Source: JBKJUK01 sp046590705 (lineage in GTDB: Bacteria; Acidobacteriota; Thermoanaerobaculia; Gp7-AA8). From it: a stretch of DNA of 48,841 nucleotides. The stretch is taken from contig JBKJUK010000213.1 of NCBI GenBank assembly GCA_046590705.1, positions 1 to 48,841 on the forward strand. The letters run 5' to 3'. The position numbers were made by a program, and so were the translations under genes. Shown here piece by piece: positions 24,635 through 33,826 of the stretch. Numbering within the stretch: the stretch's first letter is position 1; every line of letters begins with the position of its first letter. The notes under the pieces are model-generated. The model had not been told where the DNA came from. It made no database searches and saw nothing but the letters and a program-made list of their open reading frames with translations.

Positions 24635-25516
24635 TCAGTGAGTGGCAGTCAGCGCTTTCTTCAGTTTGTTTTTTGCGCGGATGTAGAGAGGTCCGACCGA
24701 GCCGATAGGAATTCCGAGCTCGTCGCTGACTTCATCGTACGACCAGCCTTCCATCCCGATGAGGACACAGAGTTTGCGCGAGCGGTCATCGAGCCGGCCC
24801 AGGCCCTGCTGGACCATCATGACCGAGTCGTTCGCTGCACCGCGGGTTTCGACCAGCTCTTCCGTGTCGGTCGTGATCTCGCGTGTTGTTTCGCGTGACC
24901 GTGACTTGGAGTGGATCTGCTGCTTGCAGAGGTTGACGATGGTGCCTGCGAGCCACGGACGCGGCATCAGAATGTTGTGCTGTTTCTGAAGGTAGAGGCA
25001 CCATGCTTCCTGTACCAGTTCTTCAGTTTCCTCAGAGGTGAGCCCATACTTTCTCTGCGGGATCGAGAAGAGAACACGCTGGACGTCAGAGTAGAGCTGG
25101 ACCAGATCGACGGGCTGCTGCGTGCGAGCCTGCTGGGCAATCGCCTCGCCCTCGATGGTCTCGAGCATCTCGCCGACGATGGAGATGATCTCGTCGAAAC
25201 CCATCGGCTTGCGAAGCACCATTGTCGACCCGAGGCGGAGAAGTTCGGCTTCAACCTCCGGGGTTGCGAACGCGGTGAGGGACGCCACTTTGGAGCGAGG
25301 GCTGAGCTGACGAATCGATTCGAGCAGCTGCAGGCCGTCAGCTTCGGTGACCAGCCTCAGATCGGCCAGAATGACGGGGTAGAAGTTTTCGGTGATCATC
25401 GCCTCGGCGGACTTGCGGTCATTCGCGCTCACTGCTTCGATGGACTCGAGATCGAACAGCGCCAGCAACCCTTCGGTGATGGATGTTTCGTCGTCTACTA
25501 CCAGAACCTTCGTCAT
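24635..25516 (-). CDS. Receiver domain fused to an ECF-like sigma factor
   Basis: A 293-residue protein. Residues 1-125 are a receiver with D8/D9, phospho-acceptor D52 and K103 (LRKP). Residues about 137-207 match sigma-70 region 2 (LVQLYSDVQRVLFSI, ETEELVQEAWCLYL, RPWLAGTIVNLC), and residues about 235-290 match region 4 (RLDDRSRKLCVLIGM, GWSYDEVSDELGIPIGSV). So phosphorylation may directly control a sigma factor. This is the reverse order of PhyR, which has a sigma-like N terminus and is an anti-anti-sigma factor. The linker (about 205-232) is Thr/Glu/Arg rich. The start has GAGGCGAG upstream. No anti-sigma gene is adjacent. Confidence 0.87.
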   Translation of the reverse strand: MTKVLVVDDETSITEGLLALFDLESIEAVSANDRKSAEAMITENFYPVILADLRLVTEADGLQLLESIRQLSPRSKVASLTAFATPEVEAELLRLGSTMVLRKPMGFDEIISIVGEMLETIEGEAIAQQARTQQPVDLVQLYSDVQRVLFSIPQRKYGLTSEETEELVQEAWCLYLQKQHNILMPRPWLAGTIVNLCKQQIHSKSRSRETTREITTDTEELVETRGAANDSVMMVQQGLGRLDDRSRKLCVLIGMEGWSYDEVSDELGIPIGSVGPLYIRAKNKLKKALTATH

Positions 25517-25708
25517 TTTTCTCGCCTCGCAGTTGATTTGCTGGGAGATTGTATTGAGAGGACTCTGCCAACAGACGAAAGCGCGTTAAATACATGACCA
25601 GTCGCAACTTAACCGAGGCATGTGGGAGGGAAGGGATGTTCACGAATTAGACGGCCGTTCAGAAGCTGGACAGTTCTGGTGGTCGCCCACCGCCTGCTCG
25701 TCTATGAG

Positions 25709-27604
25709 TCAGGGAGCGGGACGTTTTGATACATCGTCGGCATCGAAAGTTGGAGCCCAGAGAATCACGTACTTTCTGATCTCGACATTTCTCGATGCTA
25801 CGAGTGGGAACTCCTCGACGGAGCGGGCCTTTCCATCCAGGTCTTCGCGGATGGTCTCGAGTTCCCGATTCCAGGCCTTCTGTATCTCGGCGATTCGGAG
25901 TCGGTAATCGGCCTCACTCACGGACTGCGGCGCTTCCTCACTCGAAGGCCTGCCACTGGTCATGTTGTAGAGGGTCTGACCCCAGGCAATGGAGACCTCA
26001 CCGGCCCGGATCTCGGAGGTGGGAGCCTGCTCTTCATTCTCACGGGTTTCGCGATCTGATTTCTCCCGCATTTGATCGATGCGGCGGCGGAAGGTGCTTT
26101 CGAGCCGCTCTTTCTCTGAATCCGAGCGACGTACTGCCTGTTCCCTGCAGCGTCGAATGAAGTCGTCCCTGCTTTCGCCAGGTGCGGAGAAGATCCCGAA
26201 GGCTGGATTGTGAAAGATGGTCGGACGGTCGCTTTCGAGCAGAAATTCTCGAAGTGATTTCTCACCATCGTGTGCGGCGGCGATTACGTCGTCCAGTTCG
26301 CCCCTGGCGAAGGTTCGTCTCGGATCAGGTACGGCGGTGAGCCGCAGATCGTCGGGCGCCGCAACTGTAAACCCTCCCGCCCAGTCGATCTGCGAGGAGG
26401 CGATGTCGACGGGGGCAACCAGAGCACGACTCACGGTGTGATGGATCCCCGCGCGCGGTTCGTCGTAGGTGACAATTCCCTCGGCGAGGATGAAGGCACG
26501 GTAGGGACCCTCGGCGCTGGTGACGAGGTAGAGTTGATCGAGCGATTCTTCTGTCTGCCGGAGCCTGCTCCGGCGCGAGGTGAAAGAGAACGACGCTTGC
26601 GGCTCTTCCGCTTCTTCGCAATGCAGGCCGGGCGTGACCGGATGTACGTCGAGCACACGGCCGGCTGCTCCGCCCAGCGCTTCGATGACGGCCTGTCTCT
26701 TGTCGGCAGGGCAAAGGAAAATGATGCAGCCGCCGCCACCGGCGCCGCATACTTTTCCGCCCCACGATCCAGCCGCGGCAGCGAGCTCGATGGCGTGGTC
26801 GATTTCAGGATTCGAGATTCCCTCGATCAAAGCTTTTCTCAGCGCCCACTCCGCGGCGAGCGCTTTTCCTGCCGCTTCGAAATCCCGTGCTTCGAGGGCT
26901 TTCTCCATGGTCCCGGCAACTGCTGCGATCTGCTTGAGACCGTTCTGGATTTTCTCGTCGCCATCGATATGACGTTTGTAGACTTCCCAGTTGTTCGTCC
27001 CGGAGAAATGCGCGATGCCGGTGTAATGCAGTACGAAATGCTCGGCAAGTTGCGAGGCCGGGACGCCGAGCGGATGCCGGGTGATGCGGCCAGGATTCAG
27101 GTGAAGCGAAGCGAGGCCACCGTAAACAGGGGGATAGTAATCCTGCACGCCGGCCGGTGAACCCAGCAGGCGTGTTTCGAGGTCACGGACCAGGGCAATG
27201 AGTTCATCACCTTCGACGGGATGACCTACGTACTGCGAGAGTGCGCGTACGAGGGCGACCGAAAGAGCAGATGATCCGCCGAGACCTGAACCGCGGGGTA
27301 CTTCAGTTCGCGTAACGATCCTGATTCCAGTGGTCTGGAAATGTTCGACAGCCTTCGAGATCAGGCCGACGGCAGGGTCGTTACTCAACTGGAGGATCGA
27401 GGTATAGACCTTGTGATAATCATTATCAGTGAGATGAACCTCGACACCAGTCCCCTCGACGCCACTGATCTCGCACTCGGCGTGGAGTGAAATCGCAGTA
27501 TTCACGGTGCATGCGCCGTGATGGAAGAGATAGAGGGGCCAGAGATCTAAGGTACCTCCGGCCAAATCGGCGCGGACCGGCACGCGGACGGTGATTTTTT
27601 TCAT
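25709..27604 (-). CDS. GHMP-family sugar kinase with long C-terminal extension
   Basis: Residues 1-330 are a GHMP kinase: RADLAGGTLDLWPL at the start (typical of heptose/fucose-type sugar kinases), ATP-loop PRGSGLGGSSAL (103-114), and the C-terminal KVCGAGGGGCI (284-294). Residues about 345-631 are an added region: a beta-rich stretch, NPAFGIFSAPGESRDDF (465-481), a long charged coiled coil (about 482-525), a second helix (about 565-592) and a last strand RKYVILWAP. That arrangement recalls the C-terminal part of HerA-like/DUF87 ATP-binding proteins, but only by pattern. Substrate unknown; heptose phosphate is possible. It stands alone, with an M23 peptidase gene 19 nt upstream on the same strand. 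Confidence 0.85.
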   Translation of the reverse strand: MKKITVRVPVRADLAGGTLDLWPLYLFHHGACTVNTAISLHAECEISGVEGTGVEVHLTDNDYHKVYTSILQLSNDPAVGLISKAVEHFQTTGIRIVTRTEVPRGSGLGGSSALSVALVRALSQYVGHPVEGDELIALVRDLETRLLGSPAGVQDYYPPVYGGLASLHLNPGRITRHPLGVPASQLAEHFVLHYTGIAHFSGTNNWEVYKRHIDGDEKIQNGLKQIAAVAGTMEKALEARDFEAAGKALAAEWALRKALIEGISNPEIDHAIELAAAAGSWGGKVCGAGGGGCIIFLCPADKRQAVIEALGGAAGRVLDVHPVTPGLHCEEAEEPQASFSFTSRRSRLRQTEESLDQLYLVTSAEGPYRAFILAEGIVTYDEPRAGIHHTVSRALVAPVDIASSQIDWAGGFTVAAPDDLRLTAVPDPRRTFARGELDDVIAAAHDGEKSLREFLLESDRPTIFHNPAFGIFSAPGESRDDFIRRCREQAVRRSDSEKERLESTFRRRIDQMREKSDRETRENEEQAPTSEIRAGEVSIAWGQTLYNMTSGRPSSEEAPQSVSEADYRLRIAEIQKAWNRELETIREDLDGKARSVEEFPLVASRNVEIRKYVILWAPTFDADDVSKRPAP

Positions 27605-27623
27605 CTGCTTTGGGGGTGGAGTG

Positions 27624-28946
27624 CTAGAAAAGTGCCCGCTTGACGCGAGTCCTCACATCTGCGACCTGCACGGACTGAGTCATCCGGGGCAGATGCGACG
27701 CGACAGACTGTTTGAAACGGCGAAGCTGGTCGCCGCGGAGCGGGTCGGGGGTGATGGACTTCAATTGAAGGGGGTTCATCCAGACGCCACCGTTGGAGAC
27801 TCGGTAGTCGAGGTGTGGTCCGGTCGATAGTCCCGTGGTTCCCACGTACGCGATGACATCACCCTGTTGCACCTTCTGGCCGCGTTTGAGACCGGAAGCG
27901 AAGCGGGACAGATGCAGGTAGCGCGTCTGGATCTGCGAATTGTGGCGGATGGCCACGTAGTTCCCCTCACCTGAATCGAATCCTGCCGTGACGATCACAC
28001 CGTCCGCAGTCGACATGACCGGCGTCCCTACGGGCGCGCCGTAGTCGATACCGTTGTGAGCCTTGAAGCGCTTGAGGACAGGGTGGAAACGTCGATTCGT
28101 AAAGCCTGAGGTGATGCGAGTGAACTTGAGAGGAGACTTGAGGAACTGCTTTCTGAGGGGTGCCCCGCTGCTGGCGTAGTAGCCGGAGGTTCCGTCGGCG
28201 TTTTGAAAGCGAAAGGCCTCGTACATTTCGCCGGCATGAAAGAAGCGGGCGGCGAGTACGGCCCCGTACCCTGCGAATTCATCACCCACAAACTTCTTTT
28301 CCACTACCAGGCTGAAGTGGTCGCCTTTCTTCAGGCGGAAAAAGTCCACGTCCCACTGGAACACGTCCACGAGGAGGGGAACCAGCTGAGCGTTCTCACC
28401 CGTTCCGCACACAGCCTCATAGAGGGAGCTCGTGATCGGAGCTCCTGCTGCAACGGTGACGGTTTTCTGGGGTAGAGCCATCGAGGTGACGGAAAAACCT
28501 TCGCCGTTTCGGGCAGCGTCGATGGTTCCCCAGCCAGTTACTTCCAGCTGGACTCGATCCACCGTTCCCTTCGTATCCTTGACGAATCGAAAGACATTTC
28601 CAGGACGCAGTCGTTTCGGGTCCACGCTGGTAGAGAGTTGCGTGGTGAGAAGCCGCGAATCATCGGCGGACATCCCGCCGGTACGCAGAAGGGCTTCCAG
28701 GGTGTCGCCGGATCGAATGGTGAGGTACGTCGCGTGGGCAGGGAGCGGAGCGGAGGAGGCGTCGGCCAGTTCGTATCGGATTTCAGGCCCGAGGTCGATG
28801 GGGCGGAGGAGGCTCGGATCTGCCGGCTTCTGGACGCTGATCGAGGCGAGAAGCAGCGGGACAGCGAGCGGCACGACGGCGTAATACGACTTCGCCGCAC
28901 GGAACACCCCACCCAGTCGTTCGCCTAAAGCGTTAGCTCGTCTCAT
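27624..28946 (-). CDS. M23-family peptidoglycan metallopeptidase
   Basis: A 440-residue envelope protein with an N-terminal membrane or signal segment (about 22-40), a LysM/OapA-like part (YLTIRSGDTLEALLRTGGMS), a middle beta domain and a C-terminal M23 (lysostaphin-type) domain. The zinc ligands are HNGIDYG (H and D). The usual HxH motif reads GPHLDYRV, with Asp where the third zinc ligand normally is; Asp can bind zinc, and similar variants exist in Gram-negative M23 proteins. Expected role: cutting peptidoglycan cross-links during growth. The ATG is at 28946 (a TTG precedes it), with no clear ribosome binding site. It is 19 nt upstream of the GHMP kinase gene, so they may share a transcript. 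Confidence 0.9.
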   Translation of the reverse strand: MRRANALGERLGGVFRAAKSYYAVVPLAVPLLLASISVQKPADPSLLRPIDLGPEIRYELADASSAPLPAHATYLTIRSGDTLEALLRTGGMSADDSRLLTTQLSTSVDPKRLRPGNVFRFVKDTKGTVDRVQLEVTGWGTIDAARNGEGFSVTSMALPQKTVTVAAGAPITSSLYEAVCGTGENAQLVPLLVDVFQWDVDFFRLKKGDHFSLVVEKKFVGDEFAGYGAVLAARFFHAGEMYEAFRFQNADGTSGYYASSGAPLRKQFLKSPLKFTRITSGFTNRRFHPVLKRFKAHNGIDYGAPVGTPVMSTADGVIVTAGFDSGEGNYVAIRHNSQIQTRYLHLSRFASGLKRGQKVQQGDVIAYVGTTGLSTGPHLDYRVSNGGVWMNPLQLKSITPDPLRGDQLRRFKQSVASHLPRMTQSVQVADVRTRVKRALF

Positions 28947-29095
28947 CAATAAATGCGCAACTCGTTTACAGAAATTTGAATCTGGACTGGCCGCATCTTA
29001 ACAACAGGCCGGAGAATCTGGCAAGGGTAGGCCGCTCTGCGAAGCACTTTCTCCTGCTGCATGCGGTTCCACTCCGGCCTCCGGCCGCTTCACGT

Positions 29096-29929
29096 TTACT
29101 GATCCACAGGTTGTAGTTCGAGCACCTTGATGGCTGACTCGGCAGGCGCGCCGCTGGAATCGATGCGTTTGAACTGTGGCGGGATGCTGAAGGTCGATTC
29201 AGGAACCACGGCGCTTCCGATGCTGGTGACGAGGAACTCCGAGCGCTGGCTCTTGCTCGGTCTTGGGTTCAACTTCGTCCCTGGAAGTCCATTGGTGTTG
29301 TGCGTGCGAGTCGTGACAGTGACCAGCTGTCGTAGCGGCAGACCCTCGATCTTGCGCATCTGATCGTCGAGCATTTTGTCCACAGCCCCGTCGCCGGTGC
29401 TCAGTGACGAAGAGACTTCGGACCTGGAAATCTCGGCGGCGAATGCGTCGGTCGTCCACTGCTCGATCAGAGTCTGAATGGTCTGCTTGAGCGAAATGCC
29501 TGCGACTACGTAGGAGACATCGTAGGAGACGTTGATCCGGTAGTGACGCGTCGCAACTCCTGCGATCATCGGCCGGTCGTCGAGTTTCACCGTCTCGCTC
29601 TTCACGTTCGAGACCTGAACCTGACTCGTTCCCATGGCCGTGAGGAGCGCTGCGGTGGGGTCAGTTTCTACGTATGTCCCTGCCACATGGTTGAGAATGA
29701 TCGAATGCCGGGCGCCGTCGGTGATGAGGCTGGACCGCGCCGGTGTGTTCAACCTCTCGAGGTAGTCGACTCTTCGTCTCGAGCCTTCCAGCACGACCCG
29801 GCCAACGATTTCGTTTGCCTTCGCTTCGGTGTCGCTTCGGGAAATCTGCCGGAATTCATACCTTACCGCTGCTGCCGCAGGGATCGTGATCGCGAATGCC
29901 AGAACTGCCGATACGATATGAATGCGCAT
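29096..29929 (-). CDS. Secreted protein of unknown function
   Basis: A 277-residue protein with a clear Sec signal peptide (MRIHIVSAVLAFAITIPAAA). The mature chain is beta-rich, with RVVLEGSRRRVDYLE, SSLITDGARHSIILNH and LDDRPMIAGVATRHYRINVS, a pattern seen in DUF4412-type periplasmic proteins, with a partner-dependent 'clamp' look like that of LolA. I do not claim the family. Start at 29929 because the signal peptide begins there and GAGG lies upstream. It is divergent from lolA with a 105-nt gap, so envelope function is plausible. Confidence 0.75.
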   Translation of the reverse strand: MRIHIVSAVLAFAITIPAAAAVRYEFRQISRSDTEAKANEIVGRVVLEGSRRRVDYLERLNTPARSSLITDGARHSIILNHVAGTYVETDPTAALLTAMGTSQVQVSNVKSETVKLDDRPMIAGVATRHYRINVSYDVSYVVAGISLKQTIQTLIEQWTTDAFAAEISRSEVSSSLSTGDGAVDKMLDDQMRKIEGLPLRQLVTVTTRTHNTNGLPGTKLNPRPSKSQRSEFLVTSIGSAVVPESTFSIPPQFKRIDSSGAPAESAIKVLELQPVDQ

Positions 29930-30034
29930 GTTATTTGCCCTCGCTGAGGTCCGAGTATACGCCTGACTATGCCCGAGGTGTCTTCCGGGCGGTACGGGGA
30001 AATTTTCGTCTCGCCGACCCACGTTGGCAGCGGC

Positions 30035-30721
30035 ATGTTGAATCGGCTGCTGTTTTCTTCTCTTGTCATTCTTACTCTGGCTGCTCCCGTCGCAGAAGCC
30101 CGGAAGCCGTCCGCGACGAAAGGCACCTTCCAGGACGTCATCGAACAGATCGGCGCGCAGCAGAAGAAGCTTACTTCGATCGAAGCCGACTTCCGGCAGG
30201 AGAAACAGCTCGCGCTTCTCGCGAAACCTGAGATGTCTTCGGGAACGTTCGCCTTCACCCGCCCGAATAAAGTGATCTGGAATTATCAGTCACCCCGTCC
30301 CGTGGTGATGCTGATCTCCGCCGGAATGCTCACAACCTGGTACCCGCAGCTCAACAAGGTGGAGAAGCTCGAAGTAAAACGGTATGAAGACAGCATCTTC
30401 AAATACGTGGGAGCAGCGAGCGGTGCCATCGCAGACATGGAGAAGTATTTCGACATCAGCTTCGTCGAAGGGAAGGCTGATCGTTTTTACACGCTGGAAT
30501 TGAAGCCAAAGACGAAGCTCGTCGCCAAGCGGGTCCGCCGGATCAAGATCTGGATCGATCGGCAGACCTATCTCACCACTAAATTCGAGTACGTGGAGGG
30601 AGATGGGGACATCACCCGATACGAATTCACGAACATCAGAACCAATCGTGCCGTGCCGCCATCGCGCTTCGTTTTGAACCTGCCCGCTGGCGTCAAGGTC
30701 GAGCAGATGAAGTTGAACTGA
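30035..30721 (+). CDS. lolA: Outer-membrane lipoprotein carrier LolA
   Basis: LolA takes lipoproteins released by LolCDE across the periplasm. The 228-residue protein has a signal peptide (MLNRLLFSSLVILTLAAP). Its typical LolA strands are LTSIEADFRQEKQL, SSGTFAFTRPNKVIWNYQSP, VVMLISAGMLTTWYPQLNK and IKIWIDRQTYLTTKFEYVEG. Start at 30035 because the signal sequence follows directly. It abuts tgt with no gap. Its presence supports a Gram-negative envelope and fits the four lipoproteins seen in this window. Confidence 0.88.
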   Translation: MLNRLLFSSLVILTLAAPVAEARKPSATKGTFQDVIEQIGAQQKKLTSIEADFRQEKQLALLAKPEMSSGTFAFTRPNKVIWNYQSPRPVVMLISAGMLTTWYPQLNKVEKLEVKRYEDSIFKYVGAASGAIADMEKYFDISFVEGKADRFYTLELKPKTKLVAKRVRRIKIWIDRQTYLTTKFEYVEGDGDITRYEFTNIRTNRAVPPSRFVLNLPAGVKVEQMKLN

Positions 30722-31849
30722 GTGGCGGGCGACTTCTCCTTTGAACTCCTCGGGCAGGATGGTCCTGCCCGACGCGGCAGAGTCACCACTGCTCGAGGCA
30801 CGATCGAGACTCCCGTGTTCATGCCCGTGGGCACGGTCGCTGCGGTCAAGGCCCTCACTGTCGATCAGTTGCAGCAGCTGGCGCCGGAGATCATTCTCTG
30901 TAACACCTATCACCTCATGCTTCGTCCCGGCATCGATCTGCTCGAAGAATTGGGCGGGTTACACCAGTTCATGTCATGGGACAAACCGGTACTGACCGAC
31001 TCGGGCGGTTTTCAGCTTTTCTCCCTCTCGAAGATTCGCCGGATCCGTGAAGATGGTGTCGAGTTCCGCAGTCATATCGACGGTTCGACGTTCTTCATGT
31101 CGCCGGAAGTCTCGATCTCGATCCAGGAGCGGATGGGAGTGGATATTGCCATGGCCTTTGATGAGTGCCCGGCGTATGGCTTGGATGAGAGCGCGGTGAA
31201 AGTCTCGATGGAGCTGACTCATCGCTGGGCCAGTCGCTCGCTCGAGGCCAGAAAAGGGCGTTCCGCGCTTTTCGGTATTGTTCAGGGGGGAATCTTTCCT
31301 CATCTGCGCGAGCAGAGCGCAGCGGTGATCTCCGACCTGCCGTTCGACGGGATTGCCATTGGCGGGTTGTCGGTCGGCGAGCCGAAGCACGAGATGATGG
31401 AGATGCTGCGCGTGACCGCACCGCTGCTTCCGGTCCAAAAGCCTCGTTATCTGATGGGAGTCGGCACTCCGGAAGATCTGGTCGAGGGGGTGGCTGCAGG
31501 AATTGATATGTTCGATTGCGTGATGCCAACGCGCAATGCCAGGAACGGAACGCTTTTCACAAGTGAAGGTCGCCTGAGCATCAAGAACGCCAGATATAAG
31601 AATGACCAGCGTCCGCTCGACCCCGCTTGTGCCTGCGCGACCTGCCGAACCGTCTCCCGGGCCTACCTGCGCCATCTGTATGTGACCGGCGAGATCGCCT
31701 CCTCGGTGTACAACACCATCCACAACCTGGCGTTCTACCTTGACTTGATGAGGCGGATCAGACACTCTATCGCGTCCAATTCATTTGGAGCTTTTCGCGA
31801 ATCATTCCTCTCGCGGAGTGCGATTGGTGAGGTCAGGCCAGAGCATTGA
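30722..31849 (+). CDS. tgt: Queuine tRNA-ribosyltransferase
   Basis: Tgt swaps guanine 34 for preQ1 in GUN-anticodon tRNAs. The 375-residue protein has the substrate-site motifs FMPVGTVAAVKAL, LTDSGGFQLFSL (general-acid Asp), AFDECPAYG, the nucleophile region FDCVMPTRNARNG, and the zinc site CACATCRT followed by a His. The GTG start follows the lolA stop immediately, giving coupled translation. The order tgt-yajC-secD-secF is the classic bacterial one. Confidence 0.97.
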   Translation: MAGDFSFELLGQDGPARRGRVTTARGTIETPVFMPVGTVAAVKALTVDQLQQLAPEIILCNTYHLMLRPGIDLLEELGGLHQFMSWDKPVLTDSGGFQLFSLSKIRRIREDGVEFRSHIDGSTFFMSPEVSISIQERMGVDIAMAFDECPAYGLDESAVKVSMELTHRWASRSLEARKGRSALFGIVQGGIFPHLREQSAAVISDLPFDGIAIGGLSVGEPKHEMMEMLRVTAPLLPVQKPRYLMGVGTPEDLVEGVAAGIDMFDCVMPTRNARNGTLFTSEGRLSIKNARYKNDQRPLDPACACATCRTVSRAYLRHLYVTGEIASSVYNTIHNLAFYLDLMRRIRHSIASNSFGAFRESFLSRSAIGEVRPEH

Positions 31850-31910
31850 TACGAACTGGAGCCGACTCTCCATCATTGAATCCCAGACCGGCAGCACAAA
31901 GAAAATATAA

Positions 31911-32219
31911 ATGACGATGATTGCCATGCTCCAGAGTTCTGGTTCAGCCCAGACGTTGTTACAGTTCGTCCCGATCGCAGCGATCGTAGGGATTTTCTAC
32001 TTTCTCGTGATCCTGCCCGGTAATAAGCAGAGAAAGAAAGTGCAGGTAATGCTCGACGCCTTGAAGAAAGGCGATCGCGTCATCACGCAGGGCGGGATCT
32101 ACGGAACCGTTCAGGCGGTCGAGAGCGATGTGATTCAGTTGAAGATTGCCGAGAATGTGAAGATCAGAATCTTGCGTTCGGCAGTCACTGGTGTGGTCGG
32201 CGATACGCAGGCCGATTAA
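31911..32219 (+). CDS. yajC: YajC, Sec translocon accessory subunit
   Basis: A 102-residue single-pass inner-membrane protein. The membrane segment (FVPIAAIVGIFYFLVILP) is followed by NKQRKKVQVMLDALKKGDRV and ITQGGIYGTV, the YajC/PreTranslocase signature. It binds SecDF and helps SecYEG export. There are several in-frame ATG codons (31911, 31917, 31926) and no ribosome binding site to decide between them. secD starts 17 nt later. Confidence 0.94.
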   Translation: MTMIAMLQSSGSAQTLLQFVPIAAIVGIFYFLVILPGNKQRKKVQVMLDALKKGDRVITQGGIYGTVQAVESDVIQLKIAENVKIRILRSAVTGVVGDTQAD

Positions 32220-32236
32220 CTTCCCGGAGGTTTCTT

Positions 32237-33811
32237 TTGAACAGGAATTTGTATTGGAAAGCTGCGCTGATTCTGGCGATTCTCGTCATTTTCATCTGGC
32301 CGCTGATCCCGACTAAAAACAACCCGGAGCCGATCCAGCGAGGACTCGATCTCAAGGGTGGTACGCATCTTGTGATGAGAGTGAATACGGGCGACGCGTT
32401 GCGGCTCGAAATCGATCAGGCCGTCGAAACCTTCAAGGCCCAGTCGGTCAAACAGACCCTGCCCGCGCCAGTTGTGAGGAAGGTCTCGAATCAGTCATTC
32501 CTCGTGGTACCTCCGGCCGGGGTTCCTTCGGCTTCCTACGAGAAAGTCGGTGCCGACTGGTTTGGACAATACGACGTGTCGAAGTCGGAGAACGGTATTC
32601 TGTTCTCTCTCGACCAGGCCGCACAGAGTCAGATGCGTGACGAGACTGTAAACCAGGCCGTCGAGACGATTACCAATCGTGTTGACGCGCTCGGCGTGAC
32701 CGAACCGATCATCGCCCGTCAGGGTGGAGCCAGGGGCGAGCGAATCGTCATCCAGCTCCCCGGCGTCGACGACCCGGCTCGCGTGAAAGAGATCATCAAA
32801 ACCACCGCACAGCTGCAATTCCGTATTGTGGAAGGGCAGCCGGGACCTGACGCGCAGGCCACCTTGAATTCGCTTCCCGTCGCGATTCGTCCCGAAGTCG
32901 ACATCCTTCCCGGCGACACGCAGGACGAATTCGGCCGGGTAACGGGCAAGCAGTTCTACGCTGTCCGTAAGAGCATTCCCGTCACAGGGCGCGATCTCAA
33001 GACCGCCCGCATGCAGAAAGGTGACATGGGACAGTCGAACATCGGCTTCTCGCTCACCCCTGAAGGCGCTGCGAAGTTCGGGACGCTCACCAGCCAGAAC
33101 ATCAACCGGCCGCTGGCCATCGTGCTCGACAACAAGGTGCAGTCCGCTCCGACCATTCAGAGCCGTATTGACGACAGCGGTCAGATCACCGGTCGCTTCA
33201 CTCCCCAGGAAGCAAGCGATCTTGCGCTCGTTCTGCGCAGCGGCTCTCTTCCCGCTTCAATGACCACCCTGGAAGAGCGTACAGTCGGACCGTCGCTCGG
33301 ACGCGACTCGATTCGCCAGGGCGTCACCGCCTGCCTGATCGGGTTTGCGCTGCTCATCATCACCGCCATCGTTTATTACAAGGGTGCCGGCATCAACGCC
33401 ATCCTCGCCCTTCTACTGAATCTGGTGATTCTGCTCGGAGCCATGGCGTATTTCCGCGCCACTCTGACCCTTCCCGGCATCGCCGGAATCATTTTGACGC
33501 TCGGCATGGCCATCGATTCGAACGTGCTGGTATTCGAGCGTATTCGTGAAGAGCTCCGGGCCGGCAAGGGGGTTCGTGCAGCAATCGAAGCGGGGTTCTC
33601 GCGCGCCTTCTCCACCATCATCGATACCCACATGACCACCATCATCTCCGCGCTTTTCCTGTTCCAGTTCGGAACCGGGCCTGTGCGCGGGTTCGCGGTC
33701 ACCCTGCTCATCGGTCTCGGAGCATCGGTCTTCACGGCTTTCTTCGTGTCGCGGCTGATCTTCGATCTGGTCTACAGTCCATCCAGTCGCCCCAAAGCGA
33801 TCAGTATTTGA
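32237..33811 (+). CDS. secD: Protein translocase subunit SecD
   Basis: SecD uses the proton gradient to pull exported proteins out of SecYEG. The 524-residue protein has one N-terminal membrane helix (about 6-24), the GLDLKGGTHLVM motif, a large periplasmic P1 domain (ETITNRVDALGVTEPII), then five C-terminal helices with the SecD signature GMAIDSNVLVFERIREELR and FSTIIDTHMTTIISALFLF. The start is TTG with a good CGGAGG upstream. It is cotranscribed with yajC and secF. Confidence 0.96.
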   Translation: MNRNLYWKAALILAILVIFIWPLIPTKNNPEPIQRGLDLKGGTHLVMRVNTGDALRLEIDQAVETFKAQSVKQTLPAPVVRKVSNQSFLVVPPAGVPSASYEKVGADWFGQYDVSKSENGILFSLDQAAQSQMRDETVNQAVETITNRVDALGVTEPIIARQGGARGERIVIQLPGVDDPARVKEIIKTTAQLQFRIVEGQPGPDAQATLNSLPVAIRPEVDILPGDTQDEFGRVTGKQFYAVRKSIPVTGRDLKTARMQKGDMGQSNIGFSLTPEGAAKFGTLTSQNINRPLAIVLDNKVQSAPTIQSRIDDSGQITGRFTPQEASDLALVLRSGSLPASMTTLEERTVGPSLGRDSIRQGVTACLIGFALLIITAIVYYKGAGINAILALLLNLVILLGAMAYFRATLTLPGIAGIILTLGMAIDSNVLVFERIREELRAGKGVRAAIEAGFSRAFSTIIDTHMTTIISALFLFQFGTGPVRGFAVTLLIGLGASVFTAFFVSRLIFDLVYSPSSRPKAISI

Positions 33812-33826
33812 GGCGAGGAGATATCA

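Noticed and set aside
26270..27160. 296-codon plus-strand frame across the sugar kinase
   Set aside because: Antisense to the GHMP kinase domain; no homology-like sequence.
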